NCBI RefSeq assembly: GCF_036226885.1 | Contig: NZ_CP109027.1 | Coordinates: 5,208,001 to 5,272,000, forward strand | From: Streptomyces sp. NBC_00663 | GTDB taxonomy: Bacteria; Actinomycetota; Actinomycetes; Streptomycetales; Streptomycetaceae | DNA length: 64,000 nt | Direction of reading: 5' to 3' | Shown: positions 31,823-44,200 of the stretch, piece after piece | How the letters are laid out: each line of letters begins with the position of its first letter | Numbering within the stretch: position 1 is the first letter of the stretch | Translations under genes and position numbers: made by a program | Notes under the pieces: model-generated | Seen by the model: only the letters and a program-made list of their open reading frames with translations | Told to the model about the DNA's origin: nothing | Database searches by the model: none

Positions 31823-34800
31823 ATGAGCGAGCGAATCGGCGGCGGCATTCCCCTGTCCGACAGCCAGGAGGGCATCTGGCGGGCACAGCGCCTGGCGGGC
31901 CCCCGCGCGCTCTACAGCGTCGGGCAGGCCGTCGAGATCACGGGCGCGCTCGACGTGCCCGCCTTCGAGGACGCGCTGCGCCGCACGGTCGAGGAGACCG
32001 AGATCCTGGGCGTGCGCTTCGTCGAGGACGCGGGCGGTGAGGTGCGAGTCGTGCCGGGGGACGCCGGAGGGCGGTCACCGCGAGTCCTGAGTGTCGAGGA
32101 ATGGGACGGGACCGGCGGCGACCGGCGGGCGTGGCTCGAAACCCGTATGCGTGCCGAACTCGCCGCGGTCGAGGATCCGCTCGCGGCGCGACTCCACTCG
32201 TTCGTGCTCTTCAGACTTGACTCCGATCGGCACTGCTGGTTCCAGGGTTATAACCACCTTCTCCTCGACGGGTACGCGTGCACCCTGATAGCCCGGCGGG
32301 TCGCCGATCTGTATTCCGCTCTCGTGGCGGGCGGGGAATTTCCGCAGTGCGATCTCCTCTCGTTGAGCGAGGCCCTTGACGAGGAGACGCGGTACCGGAA
32401 CTCGGCCGAATTCACGGACGATCGGCGTTATCTGTGCGACCGATTCTCGGATCGCCCGGAATTGGCGGAGGTCGCAGGGCTTTCCGTCGGCTTCGACCAT
32501 GCCCTTCACGAAGACGCCGGACCGGTGCTGCGCACGAGCGGCGCCCTCGCACCCGCCGCCGTGGACGCGCTGCGTACCGCCGCGGCCGGCGCCGGCCTGC
32601 CGACGTCCCGGCTGCTCGTCGCCGCCGCCGGCGCCTTCGTGAGCGGCATGGCCGGGTCGTCCGAGGCGCTCCTCAGCCTGCCCATGACCGGCCGCGTGAC
32701 CGAGACCGACCTGCGCGCACGCCTCACCCGGGCGAACATGCTGCCCCTGCGGTTCCCGGTCCCGGCCGGGGCCGGCCTGCTCGACCTCGCACGGACGGCC
32801 GACGGGGCCGTCGGCGCCCTGCGTCGGCACCAGCGGTACCGGGGTGAGCGGCTGCGCCGGGAACTGGGCTGGCCGGAAGGCGACCGCTGGCACTTCGGGC
32901 CGTATGTGAACATCCTGCCGCCCGCCGGAGAGCTGGCCTTCGGCGACTGCCGGGGCGTGGCACGGGACGTGTCGACCCGTGTCGTCGAGGACTTCGGCGT
33001 GCTCATCGACCGGACACCCTCCGGGATCGAGATCACCGTCGAGGCGAACGCGGCCCGCTATGACCGAGCGTGGACGCGTGCGGTTCACCGTTCCCTCGTC
33101 GGTTACGTGGAGCGCGCGGTTGCGGACCCCATGGCGCCGGTACGGCGGATCGGGGTCGCGGGGGAGGACGAGCGGGGCCTGGTGGTGGGGGAGTGGAACG
33201 CCACGGGGCGGGACGTGGATGCGTCGTCGGTGGTGGAGCGGTTCCGGGGGTGGGTGGCTGAGGCTCCGGGGGCGGTTGCGCTGTGGGCCGGGGGGCGTGG
33301 GTTGTCGTATGCGGAGGTGGATGCTCGGTCGGATGCGTTGGCGCGTGGGTTGGTGGCGCGTGGGGTGGGCCGCGAGTCTCGGGTGGGGTTGTGTCTGCCG
33401 CGTGGTGCCGAGATGGTCGTGGCGATTTTGGGGGTGTGGAAGGCCGGTGGGGCGTACGTCCCGCTGGACCCGGAGTACCCGTCTGACCGGTTGGCGTTCA
33501 TGGTCGCGGACAGCGGGGCCGAGGTGGTGCTGGTCTCGGAGGAGACGGCCGGTCGTGTGGCTGCGGGTGTGCTCCTGGACGAGGTGGTGGGTGAGTCCGG
33601 TGTGCTGCCGGAGGTTGGTGAAGGTCAACTCGCCTATGTGATCTATACGTCGGGGTCGACCGGGCGGCCGAAGGGTGTGGCCGTCGCGCATGCTTCCGTG
33701 GCCAATCTGGCGTCCGTGATGCGTCCCGTCCTGGGCGTCGAACCTGGCGTTACGGCGTTGCAGTTCGCGTCCTTCAGTTTCGACGCGGCGGTGCTGGATG
33801 TTGCCGTCACGCTGGCCGGCGGGGGCACGTTGGCGATCGCCTCGGCTGAGGAGCGCCAGGATGCGGCTGCGTTGGCGGCCATGGTGAAGGCGGCCGGGGT
33901 GACGGTCGCGAGTGTGGTGCCTTCGCTTCTCGGGGCGTTGGAGCCGGGTGCTGTTGCCGGGGTCGGGAACTGGGTGCTGGGTGCTGAGCGCCTGGAGGCG
34001 GGGCTGGCGGCGAAGTGGCGTGAGGGTGCCCGGGTTTGGAACACGTACGGGCCGACTGAGGCCACGGTGATCTCGACTGCGGTGTTGCTGGAGGAGGGCA
34101 TCACGGGTGAGGACGCCCCGCCTGCGATCGGCCGGCCTCTGGGCAATGTCCGTACCTATGTGCTGGATGCGTTTCTGCGGCCTGTTCCGGTGGGTGTGGC
34201 GGGTGAGCTGTATATCGCTGGTGGTGGTCTGGCGCGTGGGTATGTGAATCGTCCGGATCTGACGGCGGAACGGTTCGTCGCGTGTCCGTTCGATGAAGAC
34301 GGCGGGCGGATGTATCGCTCCGGGGACCTGGCTCGGTGGACGGCGGACGGGCTGTTGGAGTTCGTGGGGCGTGCGGATGCTCAGGTGAAGATCCGTGGGT
34401 TCCGGGTGGAGTTGGGCGAGGTCGAGGCTGTTCTTGCCGCGCATCCGGGGGTTGAGCGGGCGGTGGCCGTCCTGCGGGATGGCCGTCTGGTCGGGTACGT
34501 AGTCGGTGGCGCGGAGGGTGAGGACGTACGGGCGTATGCCGGTACCCGGTTGCCGGAGTACATGGTGCCGTCGGTGGTCGTCGTGCTTGACGCGTTCCCG
34601 CTGACCGTCAACGGGAAGGTGGATCGGGCCGCCCTGCCGGTGCCCGAGGCTGCGGTGGGGGCTGGGCGGGCGCCGTCCACTGCGGGCGAGGAGGTGCTGT
34701 GCGCCCTGTTCGCGGAGTTGCTCGGGGTGGAGAGCGTGGGCGCGGAGGAGAGCTTCTTCGCGCTGGGTGGTGACTCGATCACGGCGATGCTGCTGGTGTC

Positions 34801-37800
34801 GCGGGCTCGCCGGGCGGGTCTGGCCGTCAGTGCGCGGCAGGTGCATGAGCTGCGGACGCCTGCGGCGCTGGCCGGGGTGGCGGCGCCGCTCGACGGGGTG
34901 GCGGATGGCTCGGTGGGTGGTGCGGTGGGCGGTGCGGTGGGTGGTGCCCGGCCGGTGGACTCCGCCGTGGGTGAGGTGCCGCTGACGCCGGTGATGCGGG
35001 AGGTGCTGGACCGGGTCGGTGCCGACGGTGTGCGCGAGGTCGTGCAGTCGATGGTGGTGGAGGCGCCGGCGGAGCTGGACGAGGTGGCGCTGCGGGGCGC
35101 GGTGGCGGCTCTGGTGGAGCGGCATGAGGTGTTGCGGGCGCGACTGGTGGCGGATCCCGGGCGGCTCGTGGTGCCTGAGCGGCTGGTGGTGCCGGTTGAC
35201 GGGCTGGTGACGCGGGTCCGGGCCGTGGGCGCGGACTCGGGGGCGGACTCAGAGGCGGAGTCGGGCGCGGAGATCTCGGCGTTGGCCGAGGTCGAGGTCG
35301 CGGCTGCGGTGCGGCGGTTGGATCCCGTGGCCGGGGTGATGGTGCAGGTGGTGTGGCTGGACGCGGGGGCCGGGGCGGTGGGGCGGCTGGTTGTGGTGGC
35401 CTGTCACCTGGTCGTCGACGCGGTGTCCTGGCAGGTGCTGCTGCCGGATCTGTGGTCCGCGTACGAGAGCCTCGCCGCGGGGCGGACCGTGGAGTGGGAC
35501 CCGGTTCCGGTGTCGTTCCGTGCGTGGGCGCGGGAGTTGGCGGCGCAGGCGGGGCGGCCGGAGCGGATGGCCGAGCTGGCGGCCTGGCGGGCGGTGCTGG
35601 AAGGCCCGCAACTACCGCTCACCGAGCTGCCGTTGGACCCGGCCGTGGATGTCGGCGCGACGGTTCGCGAGGTGTCGGTGTCGGTGCCGGCGGAGGTCAC
35701 GGCGGCGCTGTTGACGGAGGTGCCGGCGGCGTTCCGGGCCAGGGTGGACGAGGTGCTGCTCACGGGCCTGGCCGGGGCGGTGGGTGAGTGGGCCGGGGCG
35801 GGCGGGTTCCTGGTGGACGTCGAGGGCCACGGCCGGGAGCCGCTCTCGGGCGGCCAGGACCTGTCCCGGACGGTGGGGTGGTTCACGTCCTCGCGTCCGG
35901 TGCGGTTGCGCGCGGGCGTCGATGCGTCGGTGCCGGGGAGGCCAGAGGGGTCAGAGGGGCCAGAGGTGCCCGGGGTGCCGGGGGTGTCCGAGGTGAAGGA
36001 GCGGGTGCGGGCGGTCCCCGGTGACGGGCTCGGCTACGGCCTGCTGCGGTATGTCCGTCCGGACACGGCCGGGGACCTGGCGGGCCTGCCGTCGGCACAG
36101 GTCGGCTACAACTTCCTCGGGCGGGTGGGGACGGGCGAGGGCTTCGGGGCGGGGAGCGCGCCGGACGCCTCGGTGATGCACGCCCTGGAACTGCTGGGCG
36201 CGGTACGCGACACGGCGGACGGTCCGGTGCTGGAGCTGCGGCTGGACTGCCCGGCGCGGCTGCTGGGCGAGGGCCGGGCGCGTGGACTGCTGGAGGCGTG
36301 GGCGGACCGGCTCGCCGCGCTGGTCGCGGACGTCCGCTCCGGGGCGGGCGGTCACTCGCCGTCGGACTTCTCGCTGGTCGCGCTGGACCAGGCGGGGGTG
36401 GAGGAGATCGAGGCGGCGGTGCCGGGGCTGGTGGACGTCCTTCCCGTCGCGCCGTTGCAGGAGGGCCTGCTGTTCCACTCCCTCTTCGACGAGGACGGAG
36501 TGGACGTCTATGTCGAGCAGCTCGTCCTGACGCTCGACGGCGAGGTGGACGGAGCCCGGCTGCGTGCCTCGTGGCAGGCGCTGCTCGACCGGCACACGGC
36601 GTTGCGGGCCGGATTCGTCCAGGTCGCGGACGCGGCGGGACCCGTGCAGGTCGTGGTCGACCGGGCCGAACTGCCCTGGCGCGAGGTCGATGTGACGGGC
36701 CTGGACGGGGACGGCGGCGCCGCCGCGGACCGGGTGGGCGTCGCGGAGCGGGCCGCGCGGTTCGACCTCGCGGCACCGCCGCTGCTGCGCGTGGCGCTGG
36801 TCCGCGAGGGCGCGGGCCGGTCGCGGATGGTCGTCACGCTCCACCATCTGCTGCTGGACGGCTGGTCGTTGCCGCTGGTGCTGCGGGAGTTGTGGACGCT
36901 CTACGCGGCCGGCGGCCGGGCGGAGGGGCTCGGTGCGCCGGTGTCGTCCCGCCCGTACTGGGCGTGGCTCGCCGGGCGGGACAAGGCGGCGGCGCTGGCG
37001 GCGTGGCGGGCCGAACTGGCGCCGGTCGAGGAGTCGGTGCTCGTCGCCCCGGCCGAGCCGAGCGCGACGACGTCCGTCGTCCTGGACCGGGTCACCGAGT
37101 GCACGAGCATCGAACTGTTGCGCGATCTTGAGCGGGTCGCCCGTGGCACCGGCGTGACCCTGAACACGGTGGTGCAGCTGGCCTGGGGGGTGGTGCTGGG
37201 GCAGCTGACGGGCCGGCGCGCGGTGACGTTCGGAGCGACGGTGGCGGGGCGTCCGGCGGAGCTCGCCGGCATGGAGACGATGCTCGGCCTGTTCATCAAC
37301 ACCCTGCCGGTGCGCGTCGATCTGGACCCGGCCCGTCCCGTGGGAGAGGCCCTGGCGGAACTGCACGCACGGCAGTCGGCGCTGCTCGACCATCAGCACG
37401 TGGGGCTGAGCGAGGTGCAGCGCGCCGCGGGCCCCGGCGCGACCTTCGACACCCTGCTGGCCTTCGAGAACTACCCGGGCGACCTCGACGCCCAGCCCCT
37501 CGGCACCGACCTCGCGCTCACGGCCACGGAGCTCCGCGAGTCGACCAACTTCGCGCTGGCCCTGGGCGTCACCCCCGGCGACGGCCTGGAGATCCGCCTC
37601 GACCACCGCGCCGACCTCTTCGACCGCCCCACCGCCGAGCGGATGGCCCGCCGCCTGGTGCGGGTGCTGGAGCAGGTGGCGGCCGATCCCAGCCTGCGGC
37701 TGCGGCTGCGGCTGGGCACTCTGAATCTGTTGGACGACTCCGAACGCGGGCTGGTGGTGGGGGAGTGGAACGCCACGGGGCGGGTGCTTGAGCCGGGTTC

Positions 37801-40800
37801 GGTGGTGGAGCGGTTCCGGGGGTGGGTGGCTGAGGCTCCGGGGGCGGTTGCGCTGTGGTCCGGGGGGCGTGGGTTGTCGTATGCGGAGGTGGATGCTCGG
37901 TCGGATGCGTTGGCGCGTGGGTTGGTGGCGCGTGGGGTGCGGGCGGAGTCCCGGGTGGGGCTGTGTCTGCCGCGTGGTGCGGAGATGGTCATTGCCATCT
38001 TGGGGGTGTGGAAGGCCGGTGGGGCGTACGTCCCGCTGGACCCGGAGTACCCGTCTGACCGGTTGGCGTTCATGGTCGCGGACAGCGGGGCCGAGGTGGT
38101 GCTGGTCTCGGAGGAGACGGCCGGTCGTGTGGCTGCGGGTGTGCTGCTGGATGAGGTGGTGGGTGAGTCCGGTGTGTTGCCGGAGGTTGGTGAAGGTCAA
38201 CTCGCCTATGTGATCTATACGTCGGGGTCGACGGGGCGTCCCAAGGGTGTGGCCGTCGCGCATGCCTCGGTGGCCAACCTGGCGTCTGTGATGGGTCCGG
38301 TGCTCGGGGTTGAGCCCGGGGTGGTGGCGTTGCAGTTCGCGTCGTTCAGTTTCGACGCGGCCGTGCTGGATGTTGCGGTCACGCTGGCTGGCGGCGGGAC
38401 GTTGGCGATCGCCTCGTCTGAGGAGCGGCTGGACCCCGCTGCCCTGGCCGGGATGCTTCAGGACGCCGGCGTGACGGTCGCGAGTGTGGTGCCCTCGCTT
38501 CTCGGGGCGTTGGAGCCGGGTGCTGTTGCCGGGGTCGGGAACTGGGTGCTGGGTGCTGAGCGCCTGGAGGCCGGGCTGGCGGCGAAGTGGCGTGAGGGCG
38601 CCCGAGTTTGGAACACGTACGGGCCGACTGAGGCCACCGTGATCTCGACTGCGGTGTTGCTGGAGGAGGGCATCACCGGCGAGGACGCCCCGCCCGCGAT
38701 CGGCCGCCCCCTGGGCAACGTCCGCACTTATGTACTCGACGCGAGCCTGCGGCCTGTTCAGGTGGGTGTGACGGGTGAGCTGTATATCGCCGGGGGTGGT
38801 CTGGCGCGTGGGTATGTGAATCGTCCGGATCTGACGGCGGAACGGTTCGTCGCGTGTCCGTTCGATGACAGCGGCGGCCGGATGTATCGCTCCGGGGACC
38901 TGGCTCGCTGGACTGTCGACGGCCAGTTGGAGTTCGTGGGGCGTGCGGATGCTCAGGTGAAGATCCGTGGGTTCCGGGTCGAGCTGGGTGAGGTCGAGGC
39001 CGTCCTCGCCGCCCACCCGCAGGTCGAGCGGGCGGTGGCCGTCGTACGGGATGGCCGTCTGGTCGGCTACGTCGTCGGCGATGTGGACGAGGACGCGGTA
39101 CGGGCGCATGCGGCGACCCGGTTGCCGGAGTACATGGTGCCGTCGGTGGTCGTCGTGCTCGACGCGTTCCCGCTGACCGTCAACGGCAAGGTCGACCGGG
39201 CTCTCCTGCCGGTGCCGGAGGTCGCGGCGAGTGAGGTGCGGGCGCCCGAGAACTCCGCGGAGAAGGCGTTCTGCGAGCTGTTCGCCGAGGTGCTGGGGCT
39301 GGAGAAGGTCGGGGTCGGGGACGGGTTCTTCGAGCTGGGCGGTGATTCGATCATGTCGATGCTGCTGGCTTCCCGTGCTCGGCGCGCCGGGTGGGTGGTG
39401 ACGCCTCGGCAGGTCTTCGAGGAGAAGACACCGGAGCGGCTGGCGCTGGTGGCGGCCGTGACCGGGGACAGGGTGGAGGAGGCCGAGGACGGCGGTGTCG
39501 GTGAGGTGCCGTGGACGCCGGTGATGCGGTCCCTGGGGGCGGAGGCGCTGCGGGCGGGGTTCGCGCAGTGGATGGCGGTCGGCGCGCCCGCCGGGCTGGG
39601 GACGGAGGTGCTGACTGCGGGGCTCGCGGCGGTGCTGGCCGTGCACCCCATGCTGCGGGGAGGTGTGCGGGGCGGGTCTGACGGCCGCCCGGTCCTGGTG
39701 GTGCCGGAGGCCGATGCGGTGGACCTTTCCGGCCGGGTGGTGCGGGTGGATGCTGTTGGTGTTCCTGACGGCGGTCTCGACGACGTGGCCGGGGAGGCTG
39801 CCCGGGCCGCGGTCGCGGCGCTGGACCCGGTGGCGGGTGTCATGGTGCGCGCGGTGTGGGTGGACGCCGGGCCGGACCGCGTCGGCCGGGTGGTCGTCGT
39901 AGCGCATCACCTGGTGGTCGACGGGGTGTCGTGGCGGGTGCTGATGCCGGATCTCCGGGCGGCCTGCGAGGCTGTTGTCGCGGGACGGAAGCCGGAGGGC
40001 GTCCTGGAGTCGGGTGGTGCCTCCTTCCGTTCCTGGGCACGGCAGTTGGAGCGGGCGGCGCTGCGTGCGGAGCGGGCGGCGGAGCTGGACGGCTGGGTGG
40101 AGCTGCTGGCCCGGGCCGACGGGCTGCGGACGGTCGGGCCCCGGGCCGACGGGCTGCGGGTGGTTGGGGCCGACGGATTGCCGGTCGTTGGGGCCGGTGG
40201 ACTGCGGGTGGTCGGATCGCGGGCCCTGGATCCGGACCGTGACACCGTCCGGACTCTCTCCCGCCGTGAGTGGACGCTGGCCGCCGATCGCAGTGCCGTC
40301 CTGGTGGGCCGTACTCCGGCGCTCTTCCACTGCGGTGTGCACGAGGTGCTGCTGGCGACGTTGGCGGGTGCCGTGGCGCGCTGGCGTCCGCGGGCCGGTG
40401 CCGGTGGGCTGCTGGTGGACGTGGAGGCGCACGGCCGGGAGCCGTTGGCGGAGGGCATGGACGTGTCCCGGACGGTGGGCTGGTTCACCGCGGTGCATCC
40501 GCTGCTGCTGGAGGTGTCGGATCTGGATCTGGACGATGCCGCGGTCGGCGGTGCCTCCGCGGGCGCGCTGGTCAAACGGGTGAAGGAGCAGGTGCAGGCG
40601 GTGCCGGGGGACGGCCTCGGACACGGTCTGCTGCGCTGGGCGAACCCGGACACGGCACGGGTGTTGGCGGATCTGCCCGTGCCGGAGATCGGTTTCAACT
40701 ATCTGGGCCGGTTCGCCGCCGCCGGCCCGGACGACGGGCCGGTCCGCGCCTGGCAGACGGCCGGGGGCGCGGCGATGGCCGGTACGGCGGATCCCGACAT

Positions 40801-41080
40801 GCCGGTGTCGCATGCGCTGGAAGCCGGCGCCCTGGTGGCGGACACCCCGGACGGGCCGCTGCTCACCCTCACACTGAGCTGGCCCGGCAGGCTGCTCGAC
40901 GAGAGCCGGGCGGAGTGTCTGGGCCGGGCCTGGCTGGAGCTGCTGGAAGGCGTCGCCGCCCACACCGCCGACCCGTCGGCCGGCGGCCACACCCCCTCCG
41001 ACTTCGCGCTGCTGGATCTCGACCAGGACGAGATCGAGGCCCTCGAATTCGAGTTCGCCGCCGACGACGACCACCACTGA
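31823..41080 (+). CDS. NRPS1: C-A-T-E-C-A-T-E, two D-residue modules
   Basis: The 3,085-aa synthetase has eight domains. C1 (about 10-430) is of the EntF type ([16 protein letters not shown]), with NHLLLDG where HHxxxDG is usual. A1 is about 455-930, T1 about 950-1020 (GGDSI). E1 is about 1050-1510, with CHLVVDA and EGHGRE. C2 (about 1525-1960, HHLLLDG) is of the type that accepts a D-residue. A2 is about 1975-2450, T2 about 2465-2545. E2 is about 2560-3060, with canonical HHLVVDG. Both A domains read pocket code DALSVGTVIK and have the A10 Lys (TVNGKVDR). So two identical monomers should be loaded, epimerised and passed as a D-D dipeptide to NRPS2. S at position 278 and DAL recall Tyr-type codes (DALTTGEVVK), but the substrate is not settled. 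GAGGGGCGG precedes the ATG. Confidence 0.93.
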   Translation: MSERIGGGIPLSDSQEGIWRAQRLAGPRALYSVGQAVEITGALDVPAFEDALRRTVEETEILGVRFVEDAGGEVRVVPGDAGGRSPRVLSVEEWDGTGGDRRAWLETRMRAELAAVEDPLAARLHSFVLFRLDSDRHCWFQGYNHLLLDGYACTLIARRVADLYSALVAGGEFPQCDLLSLSEALDEETRYRNSAEFTDDRRYLCDRFSDRPELAEVAGLSVGFDHALHEDAGPVLRTSGALAPAAVDALRTAAAGAGLPTSRLLVAAAGAFVSGMAGSSEALLSLPMTGRVTETDLRARLTRANMLPLRFPVPAGAGLLDLARTADGAVGALRRHQRYRGERLRRELGWPEGDRWHFGPYVNILPPAGELAFGDCRGVARDVSTRVVEDFGVLIDRTPSGIEITVEANAARYDRAWTRAVHRSLVGYVERAVADPMAPVRRIGVAGEDERGLVVGEWNATGRDVDASSVVERFRGWVAEAPGAVALWAGGRGLSYAEVDARSDALARGLVARGVGRESRVGLCLPRGAEMVVAILGVWKAGGAYVPLDPEYPSDRLAFMVADSGAEVVLVSEETAGRVAAGVLLDEVVGESGVLPEVGEGQLAYVIYTSGSTGRPKGVAVAHASVANLASVMRPVLGVEPGVTALQFASFSFDAAVLDVAVTLAGGGTLAIASAEERQDAAALAAMVKAAGVTVASVVPSLLGALEPGAVAGVGNWVLGAERLEAGLAAKWREGARVWNTYGPTEATVISTAVLLEEGITGEDAPPAIGRPLGNVRTYVLDAFLRPVPVGVAGELYIAGGGLARGYVNRPDLTAERFVACPFDEDGGRMYRSGDLARWTADGLLEFVGRADAQVKIRGFRVELGEVEAVLAAHPGVERAVAVLRDGRLVGYVVGGAEGEDVRAYAGTRLPEYMVPSVVVVLDAFPLTVNGKVDRAALPVPEAAVGAGRAPSTAGEEVLCALFAELLGVESVGAEESFFALGGDSITAMLLVSRARRAGLAVSARQVHELRTPAALAGVAAPLDGVADGSVGGAVGGAVGGARPVDSAVGEVPLTPVMREVLDRVGADGVREVVQSMVVEAPAELDEVALRGAVAALVERHEVLRARLVADPGRLVVPERLVVPVDGLVTRVRAVGADSGADSEAESGAEISALAEVEVAAAVRRLDPVAGVMVQVVWLDAGAGAVGRLVVVACHLVVDAVSWQVLLPDLWSAYESLAAGRTVEWDPVPVSFRAWARELAAQAGRPERMAELAAWRAVLEGPQLPLTELPLDPAVDVGATVREVSVSVPAEVTAALLTEVPAAFRARVDEVLLTGLAGAVGEWAGAGGFLVDVEGHGREPLSGGQDLSRTVGWFTSSRPVRLRAGVDASVPGRPEGSEGPEVPGVPGVSEVKERVRAVPGDGLGYGLLRYVRPDTAGDLAGLPSAQVGYNFLGRVGTGEGFGAGSAPDASVMHALELLGAVRDTADGPVLELRLDCPARLLGEGRARGLLEAWADRLAALVADVRSGAGGHSPSDFSLVALDQAGVEEIEAAVPGLVDVLPVAPLQEGLLFHSLFDEDGVDVYVEQLVLTLDGEVDGARLRASWQALLDRHTALRAGFVQVADAAGPVQVVVDRAELPWREVDVTGLDGDGGAAADRVGVAERAARFDLAAPPLLRVALVREGAGRSRMVVTLHHLLLDGWSLPLVLRELWTLYAAGGRAEGLGAPVSSRPYWAWLAGRDKAAALAAWRAELAPVEESVLVAPAEPSATTSVVLDRVTECTSIELLRDLERVARGTGVTLNTVVQLAWGVVLGQLTGRRAVTFGATVAGRPAELAGMETMLGLFINTLPVRVDLDPARPVGEALAELHARQSALLDHQHVGLSEVQRAAGPGATFDTLLAFENYPGDLDAQPLGTDLALTATELRESTNFALALGVTPGDGLEIRLDHRADLFDRPTAERMARRLVRVLEQVAADPSLRLRLRLGTLNLLDDSERGLVVGEWNATGRVLEPGSVVERFRGWVAEAPGAVALWSGGRGLSYAEVDARSDALARGLVARGVRAESRVGLCLPRGAEMVIAILGVWKAGGAYVPLDPEYPSDRLAFMVADSGAEVVLVSEETAGRVAAGVLLDEVVGESGVLPEVGEGQLAYVIYTSGSTGRPKGVAVAHASVANLASVMGPVLGVEPGVVALQFASFSFDAAVLDVAVTLAGGGTLAIASSEERLDPAALAGMLQDAGVTVASVVPSLLGALEPGAVAGVGNWVLGAERLEAGLAAKWREGARVWNTYGPTEATVISTAVLLEEGITGEDAPPAIGRPLGNVRTYVLDASLRPVQVGVTGELYIAGGGLARGYVNRPDLTAERFVACPFDDSGGRMYRSGDLARWTVDGQLEFVGRADAQVKIRGFRVELGEVEAVLAAHPQVERAVAVVRDGRLVGYVVGDVDEDAVRAHAATRLPEYMVPSVVVVLDAFPLTVNGKVDRALLPVPEVAASEVRAPENSAEKAFCELFAEVLGLEKVGVGDGFFELGGDSIMSMLLASRARRAGWVVTPRQVFEEKTPERLALVAAVTGDRVEEAEDGGVGEVPWTPVMRSLGAEALRAGFAQWMAVGAPAGLGTEVLTAGLAAVLAVHPMLRGGVRGGSDGRPVLVVPEADAVDLSGRVVRVDAVGVPDGGLDDVAGEAARAAVAALDPVAGVMVRAVWVDAGPDRVGRVVVVAHHLVVDGVSWRVLMPDLRAACEAVVAGRKPEGVLESGGASFRSWARQLERAALRAERAAELDGWVELLARADGLRTVGPRADGLRVVGADGLPVVGAGGLRVVGSRALDPDRDTVRTLSRREWTLAADRSAVLVGRTPALFHCGVHEVLLATLAGAVARWRPRAGAGGLLVDVEAHGREPLAEGMDVSRTVGWFTAVHPLLLEVSDLDLDDAAVGGASAGALVKRVKEQVQAVPGDGLGHGLLRWANPDTARVLADLPVPEIGFNYLGRFAAAGPDDGPVRAWQTAGGAAMAGTADPDMPVSHALEAGALVADTPDGPLLTLTLSWPGRLLDESRAECLGRAWLELLEGVAAHTADPSAGGHTPSDFALLDLDQDEIEALEFEFAADDDHH

Positions 41081-41224
41081 TCGCTGCGCCCGTCCTTCCC
41101 CATCCCCATCCCCTTCCCCTTCCTCTCCCTATCTCCCTCCCTTCTCCCGTCTTCCTTCGCTCTTCCCCAGCGCCCGCTCCGGGCCGTCCCTTTTGTGACT
41201 TCTGTCTGTGAGGAGATCTACGCG
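41081..41224 (+). promoter_or_regulatory. C/T-rich spacer between the NRPS genes
   Basis: From about 41,089 to 41,169 the plus strand is nearly all C and T, with only about three G. The transcript here would be C-rich, G-poor and unstructured. The NRPS2 ribosome site AGGAG is at 41,211-41,215. No separate promoter is obvious, so the two NRPS genes are probably one operon. Confidence 0.5.
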
Positions 41225-44200
41225 ATGACCCGGACTCGGAACGCCATCGAGGACATCTGGCCGCTGTCGCCCCTTCAGGAGGGACTGCTGTTCCACGCGG
41301 CCTTCGGGGACGGGGCGTCCGACGTGTACGCGGGGCAGCGGGCCCTCGCCCTCGACGGGCCGCTGGACGTCGACCGGCTCCGCCGCTCCTGGGAGAGTCT
41401 GATCACCCGGCACGGCGCGCTGCGGGCCGGCTTCCGCCGGCGCAGGTCGGGCCAGGCGGTACAGGTGGTCGCCCGCCACGCGGAACTCCCCTGGCGGGAA
41501 GCCGACTTGAGCGGCCTGGCGCAGGAGGAGGCGGAGGCCGAGGCGGCCCGGCTCTCCGAGGCCGAACTGTCGGCCGGCTTCGATCTCGCGCGGGGTCCGC
41601 TGCTGCGGCTGCTGCTGATCCGCCTCGGCGGGCGACGCCACCGTCTGGTCATGACGACCCATCACATCGTGCTGGACGGCTGGTCGTTGCCGATCCTGGT
41701 CGACGAACTGTCGACGCTGTACCGGGCCGGAGGCGAGGCCGGGGCGCTGCCCCCGGTCCGCTCCTACAAGGATTACCTGGCCTGGCTGGGCCGCCAGGAC
41801 CGGGAGGCGGCACGGAACGCGTGGCGCGCGGAACTGGCGGGGGCGGACGAACCGACCCTCGTCGCCCCGGCCGACCCCGCCCGGACACCGCTGCGGCCGG
41901 AGGCGCTGACCGTCGAATGCAGCGCGGAACTGACCCGAGCGCTGGAAACACTGGCCCGTGACCACGGGGTCACCATGGCCACGGTGGTGCAGGGCGCGTG
42001 GGCCCTGGTCCTCGCCCGGCTGTCCGGACGCCAGGACGTGGTGTTCGGCACCACGGTCGCCGGCCGCCCCACGGACCTGCCGGGCGCCGACTCGCTCATC
42101 GGCCTGTTCATCAACACCCTGCCGGTACGGGTCGAGCTGGCCGGCGGCCAGTCCGTCGCCGACCTGCTGCGTATCCTGCAAGCGCGCCAGGTCGCCCTCC
42201 TGGGCCACCAGCACCTCGGCCTCACCGAGATCCGGCAACTCACCGGACCCGGCGCCGAGTTCGACACACTCGTCGTGTACGAGAACTACCCGCGCCCGGC
42301 GGACGCGGCGCCGGACGGCCCCGATGCCCTCACCATCCGGCTCGACGGCCGGACGAGGGACGCCAGCCACTACCCTCTCGGTCTGATCGTCGGGCCGGGC
42401 GAGCGACTGGAGCTGCAACTCGACCACCGCACCGACCTGTTCGACCGGGCCCTCGCCGAACAGGTGCTCGGCGCGCTCCAGCAGGTACTCGAAGGCTTCG
42501 TGGCCGACCCGCGGACACCGCTGGCCCGCCTCGGCCTGCTGACCGGCGGCGAACTGACCCGCGTCACTCGGGACTGGCAGGACATCCAGCCCGAGGCGCC
42601 CACCGGGACACTGCCCGAACTCCTCGCCGGGCAGGTGCGACGGACACCGGACGCGATGGCCCTGGACTCGGACGACCGGACGTACGGCTACGCCGAATTG
42701 CAGGACGAGGCGGGCCGCCTCGCCCGGCACCTGATCACCCTGGGAGTGGGGCCCGAGCGCCGGGTCGCCGTGGTCGCCGAACGGTCGGCGGACACCGTCG
42801 TCGCACTCCTCGCCGTCTCCATGGCCGGCGGCGCCTTTGTCCCCCTCGACCCCGGGCACCCCGCCGACCGGCTCGCCCTCGTCCTGGAGGACGCCGACCC
42901 GGTCGCGGTCCTCTGCACCGAGGCCGGCCGCGCGCTGCTGCCGCAGGCCGCCCGGGACCGGGCGATCGCCCTCGACGACCCGCAGGTCGCGGCAGCGGTG
43001 GCACGCCAGGCACCCGGCCCGGTGACCGACCCCGAACGCACAGCTCCGCTGCGCCCCGCCAACGCCGCCTACGTCATCCACACCTCGGGTTCGACGGGGC
43101 GGCCGAAGGGTGTGGTGGTGTCGCATGCGGGGTTGGTGAATTTGGCGGGTGCGCAGGTTGAGCGGTTTGCGGTGGGTGTGGGTTCGCGGGTGTTGCAGTT
43201 TGCGTCGTTGAGTTTTGATGCGGCGGTGTCGGAGTTGTGTATGGCGTTTGGTGCGGGTGGGGTGTTGGTGGTTGCGGGGGCTGGGGCGTTGCCGCCGCGG
43301 GTGTCGTTGGGTGAGGCGTTGGTGCGGTCGGGGGCTTCGCATGTGACGGTGCCGCCTGGGGTGTTGGCGGTGGAGGAGGGGGTGTTGCCGGCGGGGTTGG
43401 AGACGTTGGTGGTGGCGGGGGAGGTGTGTGCGCCGGGGTTGGTGGATCGGTGGTCGGTGGGTCGGCGGATGGTGAATGCGTATGGGCCGACTGAGGTGAC
43501 GGTGTGTGCGGCGATGAGTTTGCCGTTGGAGCCGGGTGCGGGTGGTGGTTCGGGTGTGGTGCCGGTGGGGCGTCCGTTGCGGAATGCGGGGGCGTTTGTG
43601 CTGGATGCGTTTTTGCAGCCGGTGCCGGTGGGTGTGCGGGGTGAGTTGTATGTGTCGGGGGTTGGGCTGGCGCGTGGGTATGCGGGGCGTGCTGGTCTGA
43701 CATCGGAGCGGTTTGTGGCGTGTCCGTTCGGTGAGGGTGGCGGGCGGATGTATCGCACGGGTGATGTGGTGCGGTGGCGTGCGGATGGGCAGTTGGAGTT
43801 TTTGGGGCGTGTGGATGAGCAGGTGAAGATCCGCGGGTTCCGGGTGGAGCTGGGTGAGGTGGAGGCTGTTCTTGCCGCGCATCCGGGGGTTGAGCAGGCG
43901 GTGGCGTTGGTCCGGGACGGCCGCCTCATCAGCTACGTCGTCGGCGATACGGAGGGTGCGGACGGAGCGGAGCTGCGGACGTATGCCGGTACCCGGTTGC
44001 CCGAGTACATGGTGCCGTCGGTGGTCGTCGTCCTGGACGCCTTCCCGCTGACGGTGAACGGCAAGGTGGACCGGGCCGCCTTGCCGGTGCCGGACCTGGG
44101 TGCGGGAGCCTCTCGTGCGCCGTCGACCCCGACCGAGGAGGCGCTTGCGGCCCTGTTCGCCGAGGTGCTGGATCTGGAGCGGGTGGGGGCGGAGGAGAGC

